A DNA stretch of 14,459 nucleotides. Source: Verrucomicrobiota bacterium. GTDB lineage: Bacteria; Verrucomicrobiota; Verrucomicrobiia; Opitutales; Opitutaceae. The position numbers and the translations under genes were made by a program. The first letter of the stretch is position 1; the number at the start of each line of letters is the position of its first letter. The notes under the pieces were generated by a model that saw only the letters and a list, made by a program, of their open reading frames with translations, searched no databases and was not told the DNA's origin. The stretch spans positions 1 to 14,459 of the forward strand of contig JAUPWC010000013.1 of assembly GCA_030916665.1 (NCBI GenBank). The letters are read 5' to 3'. Positions 1 through 6,251 of this stretch are shown piece by piece.

Positions 1-476
1 CAGGCGATCTCGACAAGCTGCTGTTCGGGCATGGACAGGTCGCGCACGGCGCGGGTCGCGGGGAATTCCGCGCCGATGCGCCGCAACAGTTCGTCGGCGC
101 GGACGGCCCGCGTTTTCCAGTCCACGCGCCGCCAGGCCCCGCCGGCCTCGAGGCGCAGGCCGATGTTCTCGGCCACGTCGAGTTCGGCGAAGAGCGCGGG
201 CTGCTGGTAGATGCAGGCGATGCCGCGGGCGCGGGCCGACTCGGTCGTCAGGCCCGCGAGGGTTTCGCCGGCCAGGCGGATCTCGCCCGCGTCGGGCCGG
301 TGGGCGCCGGTGACGACCTTGATGAGGGTGGACTTGCCCGCGCCGTTCTCGCCGAGGAGGGCGTGGACCTCGCCCGCGCGCAGTTCGAAATCAACCCCGC
401 GAAGGGCACGCACGGCCCCGTAGTTCCTGCGGATGCCGTGCAGGCTCAGCAGCGGGGACGTGGAAACAGGAGGCAT
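1..476 (-). CDS. Sugar ABC transporter ATP-binding protein (RbsA/MglA class), N-terminal part, cut by the window edge
   Basis: The 158 visible residues form the start of the first nucleotide-binding domain of a sugar importer ATPase, which would drive ATP-dependent uptake of a monosaccharide at the inner membrane. The Walker A motif GENGAGKST lies at about residues 42-50, the Q-loop YQQP at 90-93, and LSMPEQQLVEIA at 147-158 matches the degenerate signature motif typical of the CUT2 (ribose/galactose/xylose/rhamnose) class. Those proteins carry two such domains in about 500 residues, so most of the gene lies beyond position 1. The ATG at 476 is the only ATG, GTG or TTG in frame after an upstream in-frame TGA. 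The nearest purine-rich stretch, GGAG, is about 17 bases away, which is too far for a normal ribosome site. A 24-base dyad (503-526) sits just upstream. The substrate cannot be read from this part; rhamnose would suit the neighbours but is inference. Confidence 0.93.
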   Translation of the reverse strand, partial: MPPVSTSPLLSLHGIRRNYGAVRALRGVDFELRAGEVHALLGENGAGKSTLIKVVTGAHRPDAGEIRLAGETLAGLTTESARARGIACIYQQPALFAELDVAENIGLRLEAGGAWRRVDWKTRAVRADELLRRIGAEFPATRAVRDLSMPEQQLVEIA

Positions 477-502
477 GCGCGGGAAGCAGGACGCTCCAAA
501 CT

Positions 503-526
503 GATATGATTGGAGTCAATCATATC
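503..526. promoter_or_regulatory. Perfect 10-bp inverted repeat upstream of the ABC transporter gene (candidate operator)
   Basis: The arms GATATGATTG (503-512) and CAATCATATC (517-526) are exact reverse complements around a 4-base GAGT spacer. The dyad ends 27 bases before the start codon at 476 and is much more AT-rich than its surroundings. Size, symmetry and position fit the binding site of a dimeric repressor or activator controlling the leftward transporter gene. No such regulator for it is visible in the window. An RNA hairpin in the leader is the alternative. Confidence 0.6.
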
Positions 527-552
527 CCCGGCAGGACACCTCCGCAGAACCA

Positions 553-561
553 GGTCAGACC
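553..561. repeat. Short inverted repeat GGTC-A-GACC flanking the long palindrome
   Basis: A 4-bp perfect inverted repeat with a one-base centre overlaps the outer edge of the 47-base palindrome at 561-607. In some bacterial genomes GGTCTGACC-type motifs border REP-like palindromes linked to RAYT transposases. That link is from memory, and no transposase is present here. Confidence 0.35.
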
Positions 562-607
562 CCATCCATGCACAACTAACCTAATAGGTTAGTTGTGCAT
601 GGATGGG
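561..607. repeat. 47-base perfect palindrome (23-bp arms, one-base centre)
   Basis: Every base from 561 to 583 pairs with 585 to 607 and position 584 is the centre; the left arm begins CCCATCCATGCACAACTAAC. It lies between the stop of the oxidoreductase gene (737) and the start of the ABC gene (476). Neither strand has a T-tract after the hairpin, so it is not a standard intrinsic terminator. The length and perfection suggest a recent insertion of a palindromic mobile repeat (REP/MITE-like). A strong transcription-blocking or RNA-stabilising hairpin is the other possibility. Confidence 0.8.
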
Positions 608-666
608 AAATTGCCGAAAGCTGATCGCGGGCGGCAGATTCGGCGGACCGCGAGCGGACGGAAGCG

Positions 667-693
667 CCATTCGACAAGCTCAAGGCCCTGAGC
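667..693. repeat. REP-like intergenic repeat containing TTCGACAAGCTCA
   Basis: The stretch CCATTCGACAAGCTCAAGG followed by CCCTGAGC contains the imperfect dyad GCTCA (678-682) / TGAGC (689-693). The word TTCGACAAGCTCA, often with a partner TGAGCTTGTCGAA, is one I recall as a common dispersed intergenic repeat in several GC-rich bacterial phyla. It lies just 3' of the oxidoreductase gene on that gene's transcript, the usual location of REP elements. Recognition is from memory and was not tested by counting copies. Confidence 0.5.
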
Positions 694-736
694 CCGCCGA
701 ACGCGCGAGCGCGCTGACCCACATCGGCCAACCGCC

Positions 737-1903
737 TCAGGCCCCGAGCGTGAACCCGCAGACGGCCAGGGACTGCTCGTTCTCGTAGGAGCGGCGCAGC
801 GCCTCGCCCAGGCCGCGGATGTCGGGCACCTGCGTGGTCGCACCGTTCGCCCCGCTCCAGGTGACGTCGGCGGGCGGCACGATGCCGACGCGGCCCTGCC
901 GGTGGATGGTCTCGATCAGGGCGGTGTGCCGGCCGGCCAGCTCGCTCGTGCAGATGCGCACGGCCGGATTGCACAGACGCGCGAGCGCGGCGGCGAACAT
1001 CGCGCGGCGCGCGCCGGTGATGTCGAGCAAAGAACGGCGCTCGCCCGCGCCGTCGGCCGCCCGCCACCAGGCCTCGGATTCGTAGCGCCACGCGGCCTGG
1101 CCGCGGCTGCCGGTGATCACGATCTCGGGCTCGACGGTCTCCGCGCAGGCGTGGCTGGTGCCGAACCAAAGCTTGACGCCGCTGCCCGTGCGCGAGCGCA
1201 CGACCGCGGTGTCGAAGCTCTCGATGGCGTGCGCGCGCATCAGCTCGGCGCCCTCCAGCTCGAGATCCTGCCCGCCGACGAAGAAGAGGCTGAGCATCAC
1301 GAAATGGGCGAAGGCGTTGTTCAGCGGCGAATCCATGACCGGCATGCCGTTGACCGCGAGGCGGCCGGCCCAGTCGTTGCGCGTGAAGTAGCCGCGCGTG
1401 CGCGGCCAGACGCCGAGGAAGCGCACCGAACGAATATCGCCGATCACGCCGCGGTCGAGCTCCTCCTTGAGCCAGGTCGTGCCGGGCTCGTAGAAATCCT
1501 GAAAGCCCACCGCGACGAACCGGCCGGTGCGCCGCTCGGCCTGCCGGACCGCCTCCACCTCGGCGAGCGAGCCGGCGAGGGGTTTCTCGACCAGCACGTT
1601 GGCGCCGGACTCGAGGGCGGCGATCGTCATGCGCGCGTGCCAGTGGATGCCGGTGGGGATCAGGCAGAGGTCGATGCGCCCGGCGTGTGCGTGCAGCATC
1701 TCGGTGTAGTCGCTGAAAATCTCGGTGCCGTGGCTGCGCAGTTCCGCGATGTTGGCGGCTTCCTGGTCGGGATTGATGATCGCCGCCGCGGTGAGCACCG
1801 CCTCGCCCCGCTGCCGGCTCTCCCGGGCGAGCTGCAGATGGATGCTGCCGTAGCCGGACACGCCGATGATGGCGAGGCGGGCGGGTTGGGAAGAAGCGGT
1901 CAT
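737..1903 (-). CDS. Gfo/Idh/MocA-family NAD(P)-dependent oxidoreductase
   Basis: This 388-residue protein is probably a cytoplasmic sugar or polyol dehydrogenase, oxidising or reducing a sugar-derived substrate with NAD(P). The N-terminal Rossmann fold shows IIGVSGYGSIH at about residues 12-22, and the family hallmark EKP lies at 106-108 within NVLVEKPLAG. GVIGDIRSV (152-160) opens the C-terminal substrate domain, with a possible catalytic-region histidine at H200 in NNAFAH. Length is normal for the family. The ATG at 1903 leaves the short lead before the nucleotide-binding strand expected of the family. There is no Shine-Dalgarno sequence; the leader CTTTCCGCTTC is pyrimidine-rich. It points the same way as the ABC gene but is separated from it by 260 repeat-filled bases, so a shared transcript is doubtful. 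Substrates differ widely in this family and cannot be inferred here. Confidence 0.93.
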   Translation of the reverse strand: MTASSQPARLAIIGVSGYGSIHLQLARESRQRGEAVLTAAAIINPDQEAANIAELRSHGTEIFSDYTEMLHAHAGRIDLCLIPTGIHWHARMTIAALESGANVLVEKPLAGSLAEVEAVRQAERRTGRFVAVGFQDFYEPGTTWLKEELDRGVIGDIRSVRFLGVWPRTRGYFTRNDWAGRLAVNGMPVMDSPLNNAFAHFVMLSLFFVGGQDLELEGAELMRAHAIESFDTAVVRSRTGSGVKLWFGTSHACAETVEPEIVITGSRGQAAWRYESEAWWRAADGAGERRSLLDITGARRAMFAAALARLCNPAVRICTSELAGRHTALIETIHRQGRVGIVPPADVTWSGANGATTQVPDIRGLGEALRRSYENEQSLAVCGFTLGA

Positions 1904-2128
1904 GAAGCGGAAAGTGTGGGGCTACGCCCGCCATGGGGTGCATCAAGCGCGGTTCAACGGGCCTGAGGGCTCCTCCCGGGGCAAAGGGTAGTGTCGGGGT
2001 TGCGAGTCGGGAAAACTAGTCCGTCGGCCGGAGTCGTCATTGTTGCCGCCGTCTTGACAGTCCGAGCAGATTGCGGGCCGCTCCGCTTGATTAGCGTGTG
2101 AACCGGGGCTACTGCTTGCCCACTCCGC
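1904..2128. promoter_or_regulatory. Divergent intergenic region between the oxidoreductase and GH106 genes
   Basis: These 225 bases must hold the leftward promoter of the oxidoreductase gene and the rightward promoter of the rhamnosidase gene. A perfect TTGACA (2054-2059) could be a plus-strand -35 box, but no convincing -10 box lies 16-18 bases on (the sequence there is GC-rich). No long inverted repeat and no convincing small gene were seen. Confidence 0.4.
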
Positions 2129-4993
2129 ATGAGAAACCGCCCCGTTCTGCTGCCGTTGCTGCTGCTTGCCTTCGTCCTGCCCCTGAGCGCCACCGCGCCG
2201 GCACCTCTCGCCTGGCCGGCGGTCACCCGCGACCACAAGCCGTGGACGCGCTGGTGGTGGCTCGGCAACATCGGCGACGCGGCCAGCTTCACTTCTGAGA
2301 TGGAGAAATACGCCGCCGCCGGCCTCGGCGGCCTCGAGATCACCCCCATCTACGGCGTGCGCGGCGCGGAAGACCGCTTCGTGCCGTTCCTGTCGGATCG
2401 CTGGGTTGGCAACCTGGAGCATGTGCTGCGCGAGGGCCGGCGGCTAGACCTCGGCATCGATCTCGCCACCGGCACCGGCTGGCCCTTCGGCGGACCGTGG
2501 ATCGAGGGGGAGGATGCCGCGCATTACCTCGCGCACCGCACCTTCACGGTCGCGGCCGGCGGCACGCTGACCGAACCGGTGCAGCTGACGCAGGAACCTC
2601 TGCTCCTCTTCGCCGGCCGCACGCGTGTGCCCCTCATCGAGCTGCGTGAACCCATTGCGGCGAACCTCAACCTGCAGGAACTCGCCATCGACCAGGTCCG
2701 TTTCCCGAGACCGCTGCCGCTCGTCGCGCTCATGGCCTATCCCGACGCCGGTGCCGACCGCACGCCGCTCGACCTCACCGCCCGGGTGTCGCCGGACGGA
2801 CGTCTGGACTGGACCGCCCCGGCGGATCGCGGCGCCTGGACGCTTTACGCGCTGTTCCAAGGCCAGCACGGCAAGATGGTCGAACGCGCCGCGCCCGCGG
2901 CCGAAGGCTACGCCGTCGACCACCTGTCCGCGACCGCCCTCGCGCGCTACCTGGTTGAGTTCGACCGGGCCTTCGCCGACCGCGCCACCGGGGGAGTGCG
3001 CGCCTACTTCAACGACTCTTACGAAGTAGACGACGGCGAGGGCGAGGCCGACTTCACGCCGCGCTTCTTCGCCGAATTCGCGCGACTCCGGGGCTACGAC
3101 CTCCGCACGCAGCTCCCCGCGCTGTTCGGCCCGGCTGACAGCCGCGTGCTGGCCGATTACCGCGAAACCGTTTCCGACCTCCTGTTGGAACAGTTCACCG
3201 TGCCGTGGCGCGAATGGGCGAACCGCCGCGGCGCCCTGATCCGCAACCAGGCGCACAACGCCCCCGCCAACATCCTCGACCTCTACGCCGCCAGCGACAT
3301 CCCCGAGCAGGAGGGCAACGGCCACCTCGCCATGAAAATGGCGTCGTCCGTCGCGCACGTCACCGGCAAGCCTCTCGTCTCCGCGGAAACCGCCACGTGG
3401 TTGAACGAGCACTTCCTCTCCACCCTCGCCGAGCTGAAGGCCACGGTGGACGGCTTCCTCCTCGCGGGCATCAACCACAATTGCTACCATGGCACGCCCT
3501 TCTCGCCGCCGGACGAGCCCTGGCCGGGCTACCATTTCTACGCCTCCGTCGAGCTCAGCCCCATCAACCCGATCTGGCGCGATTTCGCCGCGGTCAACGC
3601 CTACGTGGCCCGCGCGCAGTCCTTCCTCCAATCCGGCCGGCCCGACGAAGACGTGCTGCTTTACTACAACATCCACGACCGCTGGGCGCTCCGCGGCACC
3701 GGCGAGATGCCCCACTTCGGACACGGCCGCGACCCGCTCGGCGTGGAGAGCCTGCGGCAGACCGCTGAGCGCCTCGTGGATTCGGGCGTCGGCTTCGACT
3801 ACATCTCCGACCGGCAGATCCAAGGGCTCGACTATCGCGGCATGCTGATCGAGAGCGGCCAACAGGGTTACCACACCGTGCTCGTGCCGCCGACGAAGTT
3901 CATGCCCCTCGCCACGCTGTCGCATCTGGTCAAGCTCGCCGAGCGCGGCGCGACGATCCTGGTCGAGCAGGCGCTTCCGCAAAGCGCCCCCGGCCACTCC
4001 GGCCAGCTCCAGCAGGCTGAGTTCGACCGGCTGCTCGCCCGCATCAACCAACGCACCCGCGCGGACGGCACCCTCACGCGCGCAACCGTCGGAAAAGGCG
4101 AGTTCATCGTCGGCCCGGATTCGACACAGCTGCTCGCAGCCCGCCCGGGCATCCCGCGCGAATCGCTCGTCGAACTCGGCCTCGAGTTTGTGCGCCGCCG
4201 CACCGAGCACGGTTTCCTCTACTTCATCGCGAACCGCAGCAACCGGCCGGTGAACGGCTGGGTGCCCCTGCAGGCCCACGGCCGCACCGCCGCGCTCTTC
4301 GATCCCGCCACCGGCCGCCTCGGTCTCGCCGCCGCCCAAGTGGCCCCCGCCCAGCCCAGCCGCGTGTTCCTGCAACTCGCCCCCAGCGAATCCGTGATTG
4401 TCACGCTCGACAACCGGGCCGTCACCGGGCCGGCCTGGACTTACTGGCAGAACGCCGGCGAGGCCCTGCCCCTCCCGGGCGACTGGGCCGTCCGCTTCAC
4501 CGACGGCGGCCCCACCCTGCCGGCCGCGACCACCGTGTCCGCGTTGAAATCCTGGACGGAATTCGGCGGCGAAGAAGTCACCGCGTTCTCCGGCGCCGCC
4601 ACCTACACGCTTCGCTTCCCCCGGCCCGCGGGAGGCGCGCCCGCGTGGCGCCTTGACCTCGGCCGCGTCGCCGAGAGCGCGCGGGTCACGCTTAACGGCC
4701 GGGAAATCGCCGTGCTCTGGCAGGCGCCGTATGCGGTCGTCATTCCCGCCGACGGCCTTGTCGCACAAAACGTCCTCGAGGTCAGCATCACCAACCTCGC
4801 CGCCAACCGCATCGCCGACCTCGACCGCCGCGGCGTGAACTGGAAGAAATTCTACAACGCCAACATGCCGGCCCGGCTCCGCGAGAACACCGGCTCCGAC
4901 GGCCTGTTCACCGCCGCCAAGTGGACGCCGCGCCCCTCCGGCCTCCTCGGCCCCGTCACGCTCACGCCGCTGAAGACACTCGATCCGCGGTGA
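2129..4993 (+). CDS. Secreted glycoside hydrolase family 106 protein, probable alpha-L-rhamnosidase
   Basis: This 954-residue exported enzyme probably releases alpha-linked L-rhamnose from a polysaccharide or glycoside. Residues 1-24 form a Sec signal peptide (basic start, leucine-rich core, cleavage near SATA-PA). The family pattern is clear: PWTRWWWLG (38-46), GLGGLEITPIYG (65-76), LATGTGWPFGGPW (112-124), a central barrel with NDSYE (295-299), IPEQEG (391-396), SAET (418-421) and INHNCYHGT (448-456), then a C-terminal jelly-roll with LDLGRVAESARVTLNG (842-857) and TNLAANRIADLDRR (888-901). E299, E393/E395 and E420 are candidate active-site acids, not assigned here. Length is near the usual for GH106. 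The ATG at 2129 gives the complete signal peptide; no Shine-Dalgarno is present. The LacI gene follows 123 bases later, with a structured repeat between. Known family members act on pectic or flavonoid rhamnose; the target here is unknown. Confidence 0.92.
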   Translation: MRNRPVLLPLLLLAFVLPLSATAPAPLAWPAVTRDHKPWTRWWWLGNIGDAASFTSEMEKYAAAGLGGLEITPIYGVRGAEDRFVPFLSDRWVGNLEHVLREGRRLDLGIDLATGTGWPFGGPWIEGEDAAHYLAHRTFTVAAGGTLTEPVQLTQEPLLLFAGRTRVPLIELREPIAANLNLQELAIDQVRFPRPLPLVALMAYPDAGADRTPLDLTARVSPDGRLDWTAPADRGAWTLYALFQGQHGKMVERAAPAAEGYAVDHLSATALARYLVEFDRAFADRATGGVRAYFNDSYEVDDGEGEADFTPRFFAEFARLRGYDLRTQLPALFGPADSRVLADYRETVSDLLLEQFTVPWREWANRRGALIRNQAHNAPANILDLYAASDIPEQEGNGHLAMKMASSVAHVTGKPLVSAETATWLNEHFLSTLAELKATVDGFLLAGINHNCYHGTPFSPPDEPWPGYHFYASVELSPINPIWRDFAAVNAYVARAQSFLQSGRPDEDVLLYYNIHDRWALRGTGEMPHFGHGRDPLGVESLRQTAERLVDSGVGFDYISDRQIQGLDYRGMLIESGQQGYHTVLVPPTKFMPLATLSHLVKLAERGATILVEQALPQSAPGHSGQLQQAEFDRLLARINQRTRADGTLTRATVGKGEFIVGPDSTQLLAARPGIPRESLVELGLEFVRRRTEHGFLYFIANRSNRPVNGWVPLQAHGRTAALFDPATGRLGLAAAQVAPAQPSRVFLQLAPSESVIVTLDNRAVTGPAWTYWQNAGEALPLPGDWAVRFTDGGPTLPAATTVSALKSWTEFGGEEVTAFSGAATYTLRFPRPAGGAPAWRLDLGRVAESARVTLNGREIAVLWQAPYAVVIPADGLVAQNVLEVSITNLAANRIADLDRRGVNWKKFYNANMPARLRENTGSDGLFTAAKWTPRPSGLLGPVTLTPLKTLDPR

Positions 4994-5007
4994 CCGCCCT
5001 GGTTTTC

Positions 5008-5060
5008 GTGGGCAGCCCGCTCGCGGGCGCTTTCTCGGTGCGCGCAAGCGCGCTGCCCAC
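5008..5060. repeat. Nested inverted repeat with clover-leaf (three-way junction) potential
   Basis: The outer arms GTGGGCAGC (5008-5016) and GCTGCCCAC (5052-5060) enclose two further perfect hairpins: GCCCGC-TC-GCGGGC (5015-5028) and GCGCGC-AA-GCGCGC (5040-5053). The inner and outer stems compete for a few bases. The element begins 15 bases after the GH106 stop codon. There is no T-tract on either strand, so it is not a classical terminator. It could still act as an RNA 3' end, or be a dispersed REP-like repeat. Confidence 0.7.
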
Positions 5061-5116
5061 AGGTGCGCCCTACCCCGCCACTATTCCGTTGCCGTGCTCC
5101 TGATGAAAATTAGGCC

Positions 5117-6172
5117 ATGGGCATGCGTCCGAAGCGCCGGGTCTCCCAACAGTCCATCGCCCGCGACCTGGGCATTTCCCAGGCACTCGTCTCGCTGGCC
5201 CTGAACGGGCGTAAGGAGGGCATCAACCCGGAGACCTACCAGACGATCTGGGACCACGCCTCGCGCCTCGGCTACCAGCCCAAGGGCATGAACCCCGCGC
5301 AGTCGCCCGCCGGTGTCCGGCAGCGTCAGGTCGGCTTCATCCTGCGCTCCGGCCTCTCGATCCACAACCAGGGCTCCTACTTCGGTCTCGTGCTGCACGG
5401 CCTGCACACGGCGCTCGCCGCGCGCGGCCACACGGCGGTGTTTCTCGGCGCCGAGGACACGCTCGAACCGGCCCGTCTCGCGGAACTCTTTCCCTCCGGC
5501 CATTCGATGCGCGGTGTCGTGCTGCTCGGCGAGGTCGCCACGCCTTTCCTGAAATCGCTCCGCCGGCACGAGACGCGTATCGTCGCCGTGTCCGCGCGTC
5601 ATCCCGGCCAGTGCCACTCCGTCATCGGCAACGAGGCGCAGGCCCTCGACCTGCTCGTCGGCCACGCGCACGAACTCGGCCACCGCCGCTTCGGCTGGAT
5701 CGGCGGCAATGTCGGCCTCAACCGCCACCAGATGCGCTACGACGCCTTTCACGAGGCCCTGCGCACGCGCGGCCTGGCCGCCAACGAACGTTACTGCGTT
5801 CGTCTCGCGCAGGGCGACCGCGCTGAAGGTTTCGAGGCCGTGCTGGCCCTGCGGCCGCACCTTCGCCGCAAGGATTTTCCCACGGCCTTCCTCTGCTACA
5901 ACACCCTGATGGCCGCCGGCGCGGTGAAGGCCTTTGCCCACGAGGGCTGGCGCGTGCCCGCCGACGTAAGCATCGCCGGCGCCGACAACTCCCGCCTCGC
6001 CGCCGCCGAGTCGCCCTACATCACCGTGGCGGGCTCCGACGCCGAGAAACTCGGCGCCGCCGCCGCGCGCCTCCTCCTCGATTCCACCGGCGATGACGAA
6101 GAGAGCATCAACGACCTCATCCTGCCCGCCCAGCTCGTCCCCGGCGGCACCACCGGCCCCGTGCCGGCCTGA
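5117..6172 (+). CDS. LacI-family transcriptional regulator
   Basis: This 351-residue protein is a sugar-responsive DNA-binding regulator. The helix-turn-helix spans about residues 10-31 (SQQSIARDLGISQALVSLAL), followed by NPETYQTIWDHASRLGYQP (37-55), which matches the VSPET...LGYRPN segment of the family. A periplasmic-binding-like effector domain runs from about 73 to 345 (begins QVGFILRSG). The usual hinge helix (ARxLR-like) is replaced by a proline-containing stretch (MNPAQSPAG, 58-66), so hinge behaviour may differ. A second ATG two codons later (5123) is an equally possible start; TTAGG lies only two bases before the first ATG. The gene stands between the rhamnosidase and the symporter operon, so it probably controls one or both. 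The AT-rich dyad at 6206-6229 just past its end is the obvious target to test. Confidence 0.93.
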   Translation: MGMRPKRRVSQQSIARDLGISQALVSLALNGRKEGINPETYQTIWDHASRLGYQPKGMNPAQSPAGVRQRQVGFILRSGLSIHNQGSYFGLVLHGLHTALAARGHTAVFLGAEDTLEPARLAELFPSGHSMRGVVLLGEVATPFLKSLRRHETRIVAVSARHPGQCHSVIGNEAQALDLLVGHAHELGHRRFGWIGGNVGLNRHQMRYDAFHEALRTRGLAANERYCVRLAQGDRAEGFEAVLALRPHLRRKDFPTAFLCYNTLMAAGAVKAFAHEGWRVPADVSIAGADNSRLAAAESPYITVAGSDAEKLGAAAARLLLDSTGDDEESINDLILPAQLVPGGTTGPVPA

Positions 6173-6178
6173 AGCCGC

Positions 6179-6192
6179 CGCCCCCGCGGGCG
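6179..6192 (+). terminator. Weak hairpin after the LacI gene, possible terminator
   Basis: CGCCC (6179-6183) pairs with GGGCG (6188-6192) across a CCGC loop, beginning seven bases after the LacI stop. The following bases (TCACTTTGGGC) are only slightly T-rich, so efficiency as an intrinsic terminator is doubtful. Confidence 0.25.
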
Positions 6193-6205
6193 TCACTTTG
6201 GGCTT

Positions 6206-6229
6206 GTTGGGTAATAATTATTAGGCAAC
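6206..6229. promoter_or_regulatory. AT-rich dyad upstream of the symporter gene (candidate LacI-type operator)
   Basis: The core TAATAATTATTA (6212-6223) is a perfect 12-base palindrome. It extends, after a two-base GG mismatch on each side, to GTTG (6206-6209) and CAAC (6226-6229), giving a 24-base interrupted dyad. It is an AT-rich island in very GC-rich DNA, ends 22 bases before the symporter start, and lies 33 bases after the LacI stop. Operator use by the adjacent regulator is inference. The TAATAAT in it could also serve as a -10 box. Confidence 0.55.
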
Positions 6230-6251
6230 GCTGCCGCCCCTGTCCCGCCCC

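Noticed and set aside
561..607. Long palindrome as a classical intrinsic terminator
   Set aside because: Neither strand has a T-tract after the hairpin, and the stem is far longer than usual terminators.
902..1966. 354-codon plus-strand frame opposite the oxidoreductase gene
   Set aside because: Rich in A, G, R, D and H with no domain; the minus strand shows the full Gfo/Idh pattern.
2054..2082. TTGACA as part of a sigma-70 promoter for the GH106 gene
   Set aside because: No acceptable -10 sequence at 16-18 bases, so it was kept only as a note within the intergenic region.
1943..2422. Minus-strand frame of 159 codons across the divergent intergenic region
   Set aside because: It overlaps the signal-peptide region of the GH106 gene, has no domain and has low-complexity composition.
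2444..5047. 867-codon open frame on the minus strand opposite the GH106 gene
   Set aside because: Composition is dominated by G, A, R, E and V with no recognisable domain, while the plus strand holds a full family match. It is a GC-driven shadow.
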